Counted from the stretch's first letter, positions 35,539 through 43,739 are shown. The stretch: DNA of 64,000 bases from Paenibacillus sp. FSL R7-0204 (GCF_038002225.1 NZ_JBBOCA010000001.1:7254001-7318000), one strand, 5' to 3'. Notes: generated from the letters alone by a model not told the origin. Numbers and translations: made by a program.

Positions 35539-36174
35539 TTATTTCCACTGGGCGATCTTGTCGATTGGCAGACGGACGGAGGCGTAGCCTTCATCCAGCG
35601 CTTTGCCGATCGAGATCAGCATAACCGGAATGTAGCGCTCTTTGTCCATACCGAATACTTCAGCAATTTGATCCTTTTCAAATCCGCCGATGGCATTGGT
35701 GTCATATCCGTGTGCCCGGGCAGCCAGCATCAGTTGCATGGAGACCAGACCGCCGTCAATCATTACAGTCTCTCTGTTAACATCGGCCGGCAGATTGGCG
35801 AAGTGGGCGCCCAGAGCAGCCAGCTGTCTTTCTTTGACTTCAGCAGGCATAAGTCCGCGTTCTACCGCTGTACCGTAGATTTCTTCAGCATAATCGAAGT
35901 TCTTCAAATCACCGAATACAGCAATCATGGCTGCGGAGGTTTCAACTTGAAGCTGGTTGAACTTGGCAATAGGGGCCAGCTTAGCTTTGGCTTCCGGGCT
36001 TTCGATGATCACAAAACGCCAAGGCTGCATATTCACGGATGAAGGGGCCAGCGTAGCTTCTGTAAGGATTTCGGTCATTTCGTCTTTGCTGATTTTGACG
36101 GCCGAATCATATTTGCGGATCGAGCGGCGTCCTGTAATAATGCTCATGAAATCATTGTTTTTGGTAGTGTTCAT
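35539..36174 (-). CDS. nitroreductase-family FMN oxidoreductase
   Basis: 211 residues; N-terminal FMN-binding RRSIRKYD, then APSSVNMQPWRFVIIESPEAK, and the late GYDTNAIGGFEKDQIAEVFGM typical of NfsB/YodC-like nitroreductases, which reduce quinones and nitro compounds with NAD(P)H. AAAGGAG precedes the ATG. Between the MarR gene and the quinol monooxygenase gene; the trio resembles quinone-stress operons. Confidence 0.9.
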   Translation of the reverse strand: MNTTKNNDFMSIITGRRSIRKYDSAVKISKDEMTEILTEATLAPSSVNMQPWRFVIIESPEAKAKLAPIAKFNQLQVETSAAMIAVFGDLKNFDYAEEIYGTAVERGLMPAEVKERQLAALGAHFANLPADVNRETVMIDGGLVSMQLMLAARAHGYDTNAIGGFEKDQIAEVFGMDKERYIPVMLISIGKALDEGYASVRLPIDKIAQWK

Positions 36175-36212
36175 ATGAAATAGCTCCTTTAAGGTTTGAT
36201 TATAGGTGACGG

Positions 36213-36641
36213 CTACAGTAAATTAATGTTATATTGCAGCCGTGTAAGCATGTCTGCGAGCACTGTACGCTCCTGTTCATTGAAGCCGGTCAGCAGATCG
36301 CTGATGAACTGGGTTTTGTTCTCCCGGTAGGCATCGATATGTTCGCGTCCCTGGCGGGTCAGAGAGACAAGTGTCACTCTGTTATCGGCCGGATTATTCC
36401 GGCGGGTAATCAGTCCGGAGTCCTCCAGCCCTCTTAAGTGGCGGGTGACCGCTGCAGCGTCGATATCCACTAGCTTTTGCAGCGAAATTTGGCTGATCTC
36501 CGAACTGTGATATAACTCCTGCAGCAATCTGAACCGGGTAGGAGTCACGCCTGCACAGCGCTCGAACTTCGGGCTGATGCCTTTGTGCAGAGCTTGCAGC
36601 AGTTCAAAAATCTTATGTTCATCGGGCTGAGCTTCCCTCAA
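36213..36641 (-). CDS. MarR-family transcriptional regulator
   Basis: 142 residues with winged helix QISLQKLVDIDAAAVTRHLRGLEDSGLITRRNNPADNRVTLVSLT. A single cysteine (FERCAGVTPTRF, residue ~29) is near the N-terminus where redox-sensing MarR proteins often carry one. The start is TTG with AGGGGGT five bases before. It heads the nitroreductase/monooxygenase transcript and probably controls it. Confidence 0.85.
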   Translation of the reverse strand: MREAQPDEHKIFELLQALHKGISPKFERCAGVTPTRFRLLQELYHSSEISQISLQKLVDIDAAAVTRHLRGLEDSGLITRRNNPADNRVTLVSLTRQGREHIDAYRENKTQFISDLLTGFNEQERTVLADMLTRLQYNINLL

Positions 36642-36665
36642 AATATACCCCCTAACGCAAATATA

Positions 36666-36687
36666 TTGTGCAAAACCTTTTCTACAA
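36666..36687. promoter_or_regulatory. candidate MarR operator
   Basis: An imperfect 22-bp palindrome: TTGTGCAAAAC on the left, CTTTTCTACAA on the right, 8 of 11 positions symmetric. It lies 25 bases ahead of the MarR start and within the divergent gap to the nitrilase gene. Confidence 0.45.
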
Positions 36688-36749
36688 AATACACTTTACA
36701 CCGAATTCATTGACCCGTCAACTAATATTATTCAGGAGGAGATTTCCAC

Positions 36750-37532
36750 ATGAGAATTGCCTTGATTCAGCTTGATATAGCATTCGGCAAACCCGAGGTG
36801 AATTATGCTGCGGCGGAGCGCAAAATACGTGAGGCTGCCGCCGGCCGGCCGGACTGCATCATTCTTCCCGAGCTTTGGGCAACGGGATATGATCTGACCC
36901 GGCTGGGCGAAATCGCCGATCCCGGCGGACATACCACGGGTGCCTTGATGTCAGGTCTGGCCCGTGAATACGGCGTGAATATCGTTGCCGGCTCCATTGC
37001 CGTCAGGCAGGAGAACGGTGGCATTACGAACAGTATGTATGTCTTTGACCGCAGCGGGGCGTGCACCGGGGAGTACAGCAAGCTGCATCTGTTCAAGCTG
37101 ATGGAGGAGCATGTGTACCTCCAGCCCGGCGGTGCCAAAGGACTGTTCACGCTGGACGGCATTCTCTGTGCCGGGCTGATCTGCTACGACATCCGGTTCC
37201 CGGAATGGGTTCGGGTCCATATGGCCGGAGGGGCAGAGATTCTGTTCATCAGCGCCGAATGGCCGCTGCCCCGCCTCTCTCATTGGCGCGCGCTGCTGAT
37301 CAGCCGGGCGATTGAGAACCAGTGCTACGTGGTGGCATGTAACCGGGCCGGCGCTGATCCGGCGAATACCTTCGCTGGACATTCCCTGATCATCGATCCT
37401 TGGGGCGAGATTGTCAGCGAGGCCTCCGGCGGCGAAGAGATCCTCAGCGGCGAGCTTGACCTCGCCCGGGTCCGGGAGATACGGAGACAGATCCCGGTCT
37501 TCGCGGACCGGCGTCCGGAGTTGTATATGTAG
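36750..37532 (+). CDS. carbon-nitrogen hydrolase (nitrilase superfamily), MtnU/omega-amidase-like
   Basis: 260 residues with the Glu-Lys-Cys catalytic triad: LPELWATGYD (Glu), YSKLHLF (Lys) and LICYDIRFPEW (Cys). The pattern matches omega-amidases that hydrolyse 2-oxoglutaramate, including MtnU of the methionine salvage pathway, though no other salvage gene is nearby. CAGGAGGAG precedes the ATG. Divergent from the MarR operon. Confidence 0.88.
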   Translation: MRIALIQLDIAFGKPEVNYAAAERKIREAAAGRPDCIILPELWATGYDLTRLGEIADPGGHTTGALMSGLAREYGVNIVAGSIAVRQENGGITNSMYVFDRSGACTGEYSKLHLFKLMEEHVYLQPGGAKGLFTLDGILCAGLICYDIRFPEWVRVHMAGGAEILFISAEWPLPRLSHWRALLISRAIENQCYVVACNRAGADPANTFAGHSLIIDPWGEIVSEASGGEEILSGELDLARVREIRRQIPVFADRRPELYM

Positions 37533-37554
37533 TTGGCAGCGGTACGCACGTAAA

Positions 37555-37600
37555 GGATGATCGCGGGGGCTACATCTCTTACCCCCGCGGTCATCCTCTT
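37555..37600. terminator. strong rho-independent terminator
   Basis: GGATGATCGCGGGGG pairs with CCCCCGCGGTCATCC (one mismatch) around a 12-base loop, just after the nitrilase gene. Confidence 0.75.
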
Positions 37601-37684
37601 GGACTGCCTCAGGTCCGCGCACACCCCAGCCTGCACAATGTATGCTGTTTTTCGCATACAGCCCGCCACCCGCTGCAGCCCGCC

Positions 37685-38590
37685 TCAGCGGGCATACCTC
37701 TCGCGCAGCATACGCGCTGCTTCAAGCACCTGCGGGTCGCTGTACCGCAGGCTGTAGCCTGTCTCCTGCTGCAGCAGCTCCGCCGGCAGCAGGCGGGTTC
37801 CCCGGCCGGCAACTGCCTGCCGGATACCCGCGGTGAACTCGGCCGCCGAAGACGGGCCGCCAAGCTCCGCGAGCGCGGCGATGGTCTCCGGCCGCACGCG
37901 CGGATAGTCCAGGGAGGCATCGCCGTCCGCTGCATCCTGATAGAAGCGGCGGATGCACTCTCCGCGCGCGAGCCCCGAGCCGGACACAATCACGAACGCG
38001 TGGACGAAGTACGCGCTGCTCTGTCTGCGCTGGGCGATACCGCAGAACTTGCGGCCGCCGATCGCCAGGTCGAAGTCACCGGGGCAATACGACCCGGTGA
38101 CTTCCTCCGCCCGGATCTGCGCCGCTGCCTGCGGATAGCCCTCAGCTACCGCTTCGGTAATGACCGAAGCCAGCAGCCGGAAATCATCGTGGAAGTCCAG
38201 CTTGCCCGCAGGCTTCGGCAGCAGCAGGGACACGTTGATCACTCCGGCATCCAGCGGCACCGCAGCGCCGCCCGAATGGCGGACTGCCGTACGGATGCCC
38301 TGCTGCTCCAGCGCCTGCATCGCCTCTGCTGCGCGGGGCAGCTTGCTGTCCCGCAGCCCAAGCGCGACTCCGCCGGGGTGGCTCCAGAGATGCAGCACCG
38401 GCGGGACCCTCCCGGCCCCGACATCGCGGCACAGCACCTCTTCAAAAGCAAACGGAATCAGCATCTCCTCCGCAGATGCCGCTTCCGCTTCTTCCCCTGC
38501 TTCACCGCCGGTATGCGTGAAGAGCATCATCTCCTCCGGCAGCCTTCCCGCCGCCCCCTTCTCCAGTACATCATAAGGTTCACTCCGCAT
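37685..38590 (-). CDS. lipL: LipL-type octanoyl-[GcvH]:protein N-octanoyltransferase
   Basis: 301 residues of the BPL/LPL catalytic fold. The family motif GSYCPGDFDLAIGGRKFCGIAQRRQ contains the acyl-acceptor Cys169 and conserved Lys181; LWSHPGGVALGLRDSKLP and TAVRHSGGAAVPLDAGVINVSLLLP are also typical. In Bacillus LipL transfers octanoyl from GcvH to E2 subunits during lipoate assembly. Distinguished from LipM and LplJ by the Cys position within GSYCPG. AAGGGGA precedes the start. Monocistronic. Confidence 0.8.
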   Translation of the reverse strand: MRSEPYDVLEKGAAGRLPEEMMLFTHTGGEAGEEAEAASAEEMLIPFAFEEVLCRDVGAGRVPPVLHLWSHPGGVALGLRDSKLPRAAEAMQALEQQGIRTAVRHSGGAAVPLDAGVINVSLLLPKPAGKLDFHDDFRLLASVITEAVAEGYPQAAAQIRAEEVTGSYCPGDFDLAIGGRKFCGIAQRRQSSAYFVHAFVIVSGSGLARGECIRRFYQDAADGDASLDYPRVRPETIAALAELGGPSSAAEFTAGIRQAVAGRGTRLLPAELLQQETGYSLRYSDPQVLEAARMLRERYAR

Positions 38591-38814
38591 GCTGATTCCC
38601 CTTTCTATCTATATGACCTGCGCTAATTTTAACTCCGTTAACTATTCACATTGTAACCGATCTCTCCCCGTACCGTACAACCGGCAGTGTATGCCCTTAC
38701 AGATTTGAAATGACGGAGCGAACCCGTTATCCTTGATGTAGTACAGAAGAATATACCAGCCATAAGATTCGCACATAAGCTCATGCTATACACAACCTCT
38801 AGGAGTGATGCTGC

Positions 38815-39708
38815 ATGACAACCGAACCACAGGCAAAGGACAGGCACCTAAGCAAATCCAGGCAATGGGAACAGGCCATGAACAAGCTGTATATTAATTT
38901 TCAGGACTACAGCAAGGATGCACGCAAAGGGTTCAACGATGAGGATATTCATCAGGCCAGAGTCAATAGCCGCAAGCTGCTGACCCTGTTATCCATTCTT
39001 GATCCGGGCCATACTGCAACAGCAGACTTGTATAAAAGCTTCAAGCAGGCCCAGAAGAAGCTCGGCAGAGTCCGTGATGCAGATGTGCTGATCGGGTCAT
39101 TTGAGGCCCGGCGCAAGGCGGCGGAGGAGGCGGGCGATAAGAAGACTGCCAAGCTGCTGAGGGCGGTAATCGAACACCAGAAGGATACACGGAAGGCCGC
39201 CCGCAAGAAGCTGAAGAAGGCACTGCCCAAGCTGTCCGGCCAAGCGCTCGAAGCGCTGTGGACACCTTTTACCCGGACAGGGCTAGAGCCCCTCGCTGCC
39301 AAAAAAGACGCCAATGTCGCCATGCGCGAGCTTGAAATCGCCTTTGAACAGAAGAAAAAAGCCTGCAAAGCCCTATTCAAGGGACCGGCAGCCGAATCGC
39401 AGGAAGCCTTCGAGGCTCTGCATGAGCTGCGAATTGCGGCCAAAGAACTGCGGTATACGGCGAGTGCGGCTGCTTTTGCGCTGGATCAGAAATTCCATGC
39501 CCATGAAGCCTTCTATAAGGACATCCAGGAACAGCTCGGACTCATTAATGACAAGCGGGTATGGCTTGAAACGCTGCAATCGATTGGACGTGAAGAGCTG
39601 GATGTCGGCAAAAAAATCTGGGCCGCCTTCACCGATACGCTGCGGGCAGAGGTACTGGAGGCCCTTCATCAGAACGAGGTCGTCCCTGTTGCTGAACCCC
39701 CGAAATAG
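38815..39708 (+). CDS. CHAD-domain protein (polyphosphate-binding type)
   Basis: 297 residues, helical and rich in Lys/Arg. The two half-repeats show the conserved histidine motifs HQARVNSRKLLTLLSIL (~45) and HELRIAAKELRYTASA (~200). CHAD domains bind inorganic polyphosphate; this protein lacks the CYTH/triphosphatase domain found in fused relatives. AGGAGTGATG precedes the ATG. No polyphosphate kinase gene is nearby. Confidence 0.88.
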   Translation: MTTEPQAKDRHLSKSRQWEQAMNKLYINFQDYSKDARKGFNDEDIHQARVNSRKLLTLLSILDPGHTATADLYKSFKQAQKKLGRVRDADVLIGSFEARRKAAEEAGDKKTAKLLRAVIEHQKDTRKAARKKLKKALPKLSGQALEALWTPFTRTGLEPLAAKKDANVAMRELEIAFEQKKKACKALFKGPAAESQEAFEALHELRIAAKELRYTASAAAFALDQKFHAHEAFYKDIQEQLGLINDKRVWLETLQSIGREELDVGKKIWAAFTDTLRAEVLEALHQNEVVPVAEPPK

Positions 39709-39740
39709 GGCATCATAGCTGATCATCCCATTTCTTACAC

Positions 39741-39784
39741 AAAGGCAGGACACCGCATGTTATCCAAGCGGTATCCTGCCTTTT
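39741..39784. terminator. bidirectional terminator
   Basis: AAAGGCAGGA pairs with TCCTGCCTTT, with an inner ACCGC/GCGGT stem, between the convergent CHAD and ThuA genes. Confidence 0.8.
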
Positions 39785-39801
39785 ACCATTAACGTCACGT
39801 A

Positions 39802-40437
39802 CTATAGCATTCCGGCAGCCCACAATCCGCCTCTGCGGATCATCCGGCGCAGCGGCTCTGAGGAGAAGGAAGGCAGATGGTGCCCAGGCATCAGATAGAC
39901 CACCCGGCCCTCGCCGAAGGTATGGCACCATGCCGCCGGTCGCATCGCTCCGTCATGCGGATATTCGGCCAGCACCGTTGTCCCGAAGTGGGGATGCTGC
40001 TCGAAATAGTATGGCTCGTCCTCTATCACAAAATCAGAGATCCCCTCCATAATCGGGTGCTCCGGCGCAGTCACCTTCATCTGCAGCGCTGTGAACGCCG
40101 GATGATGGGTGAACCGGGCACCGAGCATTGCCCCAAGCTCCTGATTACGCTGCAGGGATATGCCGTTGTGCACGACAAGCAGCCCGCCGCCGCCAGCCAC
40201 ATAAGCAAGCAGAGCTCCGCTCTGCACAGCGGGTAACTGCTCCTCGGAGAACTCCGTATAGGAGACCACCAGTCTGCATTCTTCCAATTCTGTCCGGTTC
40301 ATCCGTCCGTAATCCTCCGTACAAATTACCTGGAACTCCGGTTCAAGAAGCTGCTCCAGCTCACGGTCTACCCCCTCGAAGGGATGATACTTCACTTCGG
40401 TATAGCTGCCGAACGCCAGTGCTTTGTATGAAGACAT
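39802..40437 (-). CDS. ThuA-domain protein
   Basis: About 211 residues of the ThuA/glutamine-amidotransferase-like fold: VSYTEFSEEQLPAVQSGALLAYVAGGGGLLVVHNGISLQ, FTHHPAFTALQMKV, and the closing WCHTFGEGRVVYLMPGHH. ThuA domains are linked to sugar (trehalose) catabolism in rhizobia; function here unknown. The ATG at 40437 has AGAGAGGTG upstream. The SDR gene is just upstream on the same strand. Confidence 0.85.
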   Translation of the reverse strand: MSSYKALAFGSYTEVKYHPFEGVDRELEQLLEPEFQVICTEDYGRMNRTELEECRLVVSYTEFSEEQLPAVQSGALLAYVAGGGGLLVVHNGISLQRNQELGAMLGARFTHHPAFTALQMKVTAPEHPIMEGISDFVIEDEPYYFEQHPHFGTTVLAEYPHDGAMRPAAWCHTFGEGRVVYLMPGHHLPSFSSEPLRRMIRRGGLWAAGML

Positions 40438-40486
40438 GATGTACACACCTCTCTTTTGCCAAGATAGCCTGTCCTGAATGTTCGTG

Positions 40487-41209
40487 TCACCAGGGCCAGA
40501 GATTGCCGTCCAGATCGATATAAGCCGGTTCTTCAGCAAGATACATCTTGTGGTTATGAACGATCGTCATAATTTTGCCTGCCGATTCTTCAGGAGTTAC
40601 AGGCGCCTTCGCATCCTTCTCCCCGTTCATATAGGTCTGCAGCCAGCCGGGATGGAAGACCAGCACTTGTCCGCCCATCGTACGCAGATGATTGTGCAGC
40701 AGCGAAGACTGCATATTAAGCGCGGCCTTGGACATACAATAGCCATACATATTGATCCGCTTGTTCCGTCCGATGCTTCCGGCCTCTGACGAGATATTAA
40801 CCACCAGACGCTGTCGGCCTTGCAGCAGTAAGCCCATCAATGCATTGCTCACCCTCAGCGCACCCAGCGTGTTCACGTTATAAATCTCCGCCATCGCTTC
40901 ATCATCCATATCCACGAGCACCGTTGCATCATCCGACCGGTGGATAATCCCCGCATTATTGATAATCATATCAAGGTGCCCTGTACTCCCGGCAATACTC
41001 CGTGCGGCCTCCTTTACGCTCCCTGCATTGCCGATATCAAGAGGGACCAGCCGCAGGCTATCCGGATATTGCGCTTTCAAAGCTTCAAGTAGCGCAGGGT
41101 CCGGCAAATACTGTCCGGCAAACACCATGTACTTACTCTCCAAAAGAGATCGAACGAGGCACAATCCCAGTCCACGGTCAGCACCGGTAACACAAGCAAC
41201 CCTTTTCAT
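40487..41209 (-). CDS. short-chain dehydrogenase/reductase
   Basis: About 240 residues with NAD(P)-binding TGADRGLG at the N-terminus, LDMIINNAG, catalytic Ser in NISSEAGS and the YxxxK pair in YGYCMSK. The ATG at 41209 is chosen for the GGGGGGAG upstream. Substrate unknown; probably co-transcribed with the ThuA gene, which might suggest a carbohydrate substrate. Confidence 0.88.
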   Translation of the reverse strand: MKRVACVTGADRGLGLCLVRSLLESKYMVFAGQYLPDPALLEALKAQYPDSLRLVPLDIGNAGSVKEAARSIAGSTGHLDMIINNAGIIHRSDDATVLVDMDDEAMAEIYNVNTLGALRVSNALMGLLLQGRQRLVVNISSEAGSIGRNKRINMYGYCMSKAALNMQSSLLHNHLRTMGGQVLVFHPGWLQTYMNGEKDAKAPVTPEESAGKIMTIVHNHKMYLAEEPAYIDLDGNLWPW

Positions 41210-41372
41210 TAGCTCCCCCCTCATATCTGCATGATTATGCACCGAGCCTAGGTTCATCCCTCTCACATTAGCATGGCCTCGCGCCGTTAACAACATCCTG
41301 CAAGGGAGGGGCAAGCTAAGCTTAACTTTACTTTTGCTTTAATTTTGAACTATGTTACAATCAAGATTAATA

Positions 41373-41399
41373 GTTGTTAACAACACAATTGTTGACAAC
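41373..41399. promoter_or_regulatory. paired palindromic operator candidate
   Basis: GTTGTTAACAAC (41373-41384, perfect palindrome) is followed by a second TTGTTGACAA (41389-41398), so TTGTTnACAA occurs twice about 15 bases apart. They sit 40-65 bases upstream of ytxJ, just after an AT-rich TACAAT hexamer at 41356 that could serve as a -10. Confidence 0.45.
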
Positions 41400-41437
41400 A
41401 GGTTTCATTAACTTTTACCCGGGAAGGTGATCCTAAG

Positions 41438-41764
41438 GTGTCTATTCAACAAATCCACACTAAAGAAGAATTACAGCAATATATCGGGCAGCCTGGCAAA
41501 AAACTGCTCTTCAAGCACAGCACCACCTGCCCGATCAGCGCCAAGGCCAATGAAGAATTCCAGGCCTATGCACAGCATTCAGATACTCCTGCAGCCGTGG
41601 TCCATGTAATCGAAGACCGTCCTGTCTCCAATCAGATTGCTGAGGATTTCGGAATCAAGCATGAATCCCCGCAAATCTTCCTGCTGGAGGACAGCGAAGT
41701 CCGCTGGAACACCTCACACTGGAAGATTACCCAAAAAGCGATAAAGGAAGCAGTGGAACAATGA
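41438..41764 (+). CDS. ytxJ: YtxJ-type monothiol redox protein (bacillithiol system)
   Basis: 108 residues, thioredoxin-like fold with a single active cysteine in KHSTTCPISAKA, then VHVIEDRPVSNQIAEDFGIKHESPQIFLLED with the cis-Pro (SPQIF). YtxJ is a proposed monothiol bacilliredoxin in Firmicutes. The GTG start has GAAGGTG eight bases upstream. Translationally coupled to a glutaredoxin gene (ATGA), consistent with a thiol-redox operon. Confidence 0.9.
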   Translation: MSIQQIHTKEELQQYIGQPGKKLLFKHSTTCPISAKANEEFQAYAQHSDTPAAVVHVIEDRPVSNQIAEDFGIKHESPQIFLLEDSEVRWNTSHWKITQKAIKEAVEQ

Positions 41765-42003
41765 GCGCGAACGTAATTGTCTACTCGACCTCCGGCTGCA
41801 GCGAATGCAATCAGGTCAAGCAGTTGCTGGAGAGCAAAGGAATTCCCTTCGAGGTCCGGGATGTGATGACAAGCTCCGTCTATCAAGAGGAAGTAGAGAA
41901 GCTGGGCTTCATGGGCATTCCTGTCACCGTATCCGGGGACCGGGCAGTCAAGGGCTTCAATCTTCCTGAGCTCCAGGAGCTTATGGATGCTGCTGTTCTG
42001 TAA
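41761..42003 (+). CDS. glutaredoxin-like protein, CxxC type
   Basis: 80 residues with active site SGCSECNQVKQLL, cis-Pro MGIPVTV and the GFN motif (KGFNLPELQELM) as in NrdH-type glutaredoxins. CSEC instead of CPYC/CVQC is unusual. The ATG overlaps the ytxJ stop. Confidence 0.9.
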   Translation: MSANVIVYSTSGCSECNQVKQLLESKGIPFEVRDVMTSSVYQEEVEKLGFMGIPVTVSGDRAVKGFNLPELQELMDAAVL

Positions 42004-42010
42004 TATACAC

Positions 42011-42049
42011 AAAGGTGCTGTCCTCTCAAGAGGAGCAGCACCTTTTTTT
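42011..42049 (+). terminator. rho-independent terminator
   Basis: AAAGGTGCTG pairs with CAGCACCTTT with an inner TCCTCT-type stem, followed by seven T. Ends the ytxJ-glutaredoxin transcript. Confidence 0.9.
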
Positions 42050-42109
42050 GCGGTTCATTGATGTGAAATTTGTATATTTATATATATCTGGAACAGGAGG
42101 ACTGATCAA

Positions 42110-42358
42110 TTGAAGTGGCTACAGGATGAGCATGCCGCCAAATGGCGTGAAGAAGGGCAGCGTTATGTAAGCGACGTCAATCAATTAGCTGTCAATTCGG
42201 ATGAGACGCTGCTGGCTGTAGGGACTTATGGAGGGATGCTGCACTTCCTTGACCTTCATGCCACCAACCGCAGCGACTATGAGATTACAACTGGAACCGT
42301 TCGTGAGGTGAAGCGGATGATTGCCTGGAAGAATCAGAAGGTTCCGCTTTGGTGGTGA
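42110..42358 (+). CDS. small hypothetical protein, single WD40-like blade
   Basis: 82 residues. The TTG start has ACAGGAGGA well placed upstream, which supports real translation. The stretch VNQLAVNSDETLLAVGTYGGMLHFLDL reads like one blade of a WD40/quinoprotein-type propeller, but a single blade cannot fold alone, so this may be a remnant of a longer gene or a coincidence. No downstream continuation was found in any frame. Confidence 0.5.
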   Translation: MKWLQDEHAAKWREEGQRYVSDVNQLAVNSDETLLAVGTYGGMLHFLDLHATNRSDYEITTGTVREVKRMIAWKNQKVPLWW

Positions 42359-42494
42359 TCTCTGCCAAAAATAAAAAACAGCGCTTGAGCGAGATAAATG
42401 GCAGATAAACTGCTACATATATGAGTTTTGGCTTCCCTATGCACTGCCATTCAGCCATTTGCTGAAAAAAAGACGAATAGCACTCTTTTCCATT

Positions 42495-42524
42495 TTTACA
42501 AACCCCCTCCGAAAAGAGTATGAT
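42495..42524 (+). promoter_or_regulatory. sigma-A promoter of the riboswitch transcript
   Basis: TTTACA (42495-42500) and TATGAT (42519-42524) with an 18-base spacer, each five of six to consensus, about 60-70 bases before the riboswitch core. Confidence 0.6.
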
Positions 42525-42581
42525 TCGTGTTGAAAGCAAATGAACGCATTCATGAAAATGAGCATATGCATGCACGCTGAA

Positions 42582-42748
42582 TTTCCGTCATGTGGAAAAC
42601 GGGGGAACCATCCGGCCGTCAGGCCGACTTGGGGTGAATCCGAAGGAGAATGCCACGCGCAGGTCTCCGGCAGGTAGGGCGACTCTCACCGTCCGAATCC
42701 GACAGCTAACCTCGTAAGCGCCAAGAGAGAGCCCTGATCCGCCATGCT
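42582..42748 (+). promoter_or_regulatory. c-di-AMP (ydaO-yuaA) riboswitch
   Basis: The stretch carries the conserved blocks of the ydaO-type riboswitch: GGGGGAACCA near 42601, TTGGGGTGAATCC at ~42629-42641, GTAGGGCGACTCTC at ~42674, and CCGTCCGAATCCGACAGC then TAACCTCGTAAGCG at ~42689-42720. The closing stem is near CATGTGGA and TCCGCCATG. This class usually turns expression off when c-di-AMP is high. It is followed by a strong terminator, so the mechanism is probably transcription attenuation of the gene at 42869. Confidence 0.93.
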
Positions 42749-42780
42749 TTTGTGCCAGGCGTCTTACGCCTGTTACCCAA

Positions 42781-42818
42781 AACCGCAGGCAGAGGTCCTC
42801 CTCTGCCTGCGGTTTTTT
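42781..42818 (+). terminator. riboswitch-controlled terminator
   Basis: AACCGCAGGCAGAGG pairs with CCTCTGCCTGCGGTT around a 4-base loop, followed by six T. It lies between riboswitch and gene, as expected for an off-switch. A small hairpin CAGGCGT/ACGCCTG at ~42757-42773 may belong to the switching region. Confidence 0.92.
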
Positions 42819-42868
42819 GCGCGCTGGAATGAACTGCACAGTATAGATTCAGGAAGGAACGTGACCAC

Positions 42869-43321
42869 ATGCCTGACCCCTTATCGCCCAAGGCAGCTGC
42901 TGCTGCCGGATTCAACCACTACACCCGGCAATATAGCAGTCCCGTCTATGCGCTTAGCTGTCTGCTGCTGGAAAAAGGCGCCCGCGCCGAGCAAGCAACC
43001 ACCGCCACCTTCGTGGCACTCCATCCACTATGGCTCAAGAGCAGCCTCTCAGGGGACGGCGCTGCTGCGGCTGCCTACAAAGAGTGCATCCGCCAATGTG
43101 CCGTGCTCGCGCGGAACCGTAGCCGATCCGCTTCTGCGCTTAACTGGGACGATCACGTTGCCAGTGCCTTATGGTACGGCATCCAGCTCCCCCTGCCCGA
43201 CATCAGCCGGATCCTGGAGTGCAGCATCCCCGAGCTGAAGGCCCGGCTAAGAGGAATACGCGAGCAGATGGCAGCCGCACATTCTGCCTTGCCTGCGGTC
43301 CACCGCCCTTCGGCGGGATGA
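42869..43321 (+). CDS. riboswitch-controlled protein, weakly sigma-factor-like
   Basis: 150 residues; no known family with confidence. The layout suggests a divergent ECF-sigma-like protein: a helical front (YALSCLLLEKGARAEQATTATFVALHPLW ... AAYKECIRQCAVLARNRSR) reminiscent of region 2, and a C-terminal stretch IQLPLPDISRILECSIPELKARLRGIREQM resembling the region-4 helix-turn-helix. AGGAAGGA lies ten bases before the ATG. It is the only gene on the riboswitch transcript before the repeat region. Typical ydaO targets are potassium transporters and wall hydrolases, so this target is unusual. Could alternatively be a simple orphan with coincidental similarity. Confidence 0.7.
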   Translation: MPDPLSPKAAAAAGFNHYTRQYSSPVYALSCLLLEKGARAEQATTATFVALHPLWLKSSLSGDGAAAAAYKECIRQCAVLARNRSRSASALNWDDHVASALWYGIQLPLPDISRILECSIPELKARLRGIREQMAAAHSALPAVHRPSAG

Positions 43322-43513
43322 GGTGGGTGATTAGCATGGGCTATGGGAATGTGTGCGCCGGAACGAGTTGGATGTAGCGGAGTTATGATACGGGTATGGC
43401 AGAAGGAGTCTGATGTGGCGGAATTAGGATACCGGTGCGGCAGAAGGAGATAGCGGGCGGGCTGCGGACTACAAATCCGCTATTTCGGCAAATGAGACTA
43501 TTCTGAAGGCCAT

Positions 43514-43592
43514 GCGGACTGAGAGGCGCTTAATTAACCCATTCCGCCTCATTTTCTGCTCCACCCAGCCCGTTAAGGTCCTCTCAGTCCGC
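43514..43592. repeat. 20-bp inverted repeat
   Basis: GCGGACTGAGAGGCGCTTAA (43514-43533) is matched in reverse by 43573-43592 with 18 of 20 positions, with ~40 bases between. A third partial arm (GGGCCTCTGAGTCCGCC) follows at ~43627-43643. Confidence 0.7.
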
Positions 43593-43650
43593 AACGGGGA
43601 GATAATCGGTCTTTTTCACAAAATAAGGGCCTCTGAGTCCGCCTACAATA

Positions 43651-43739
43651 CAAAATACCCCTCAATGGGGCTCTAGCTTCGATATTCATTCAGGTACTTT
43701 TGCGGGGACCCCAAAACATATAAATTCTATCAAATAAAG
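43651..43739. repeat. dispersed ~90-bp intergenic repeat, copy 2
   Basis: Second copy of the element at 10163-10252, in the same orientation; roughly three quarters of positions match by eye, most strongly in GCGGGGACCCCAAAACATAT. Confidence 0.7.
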
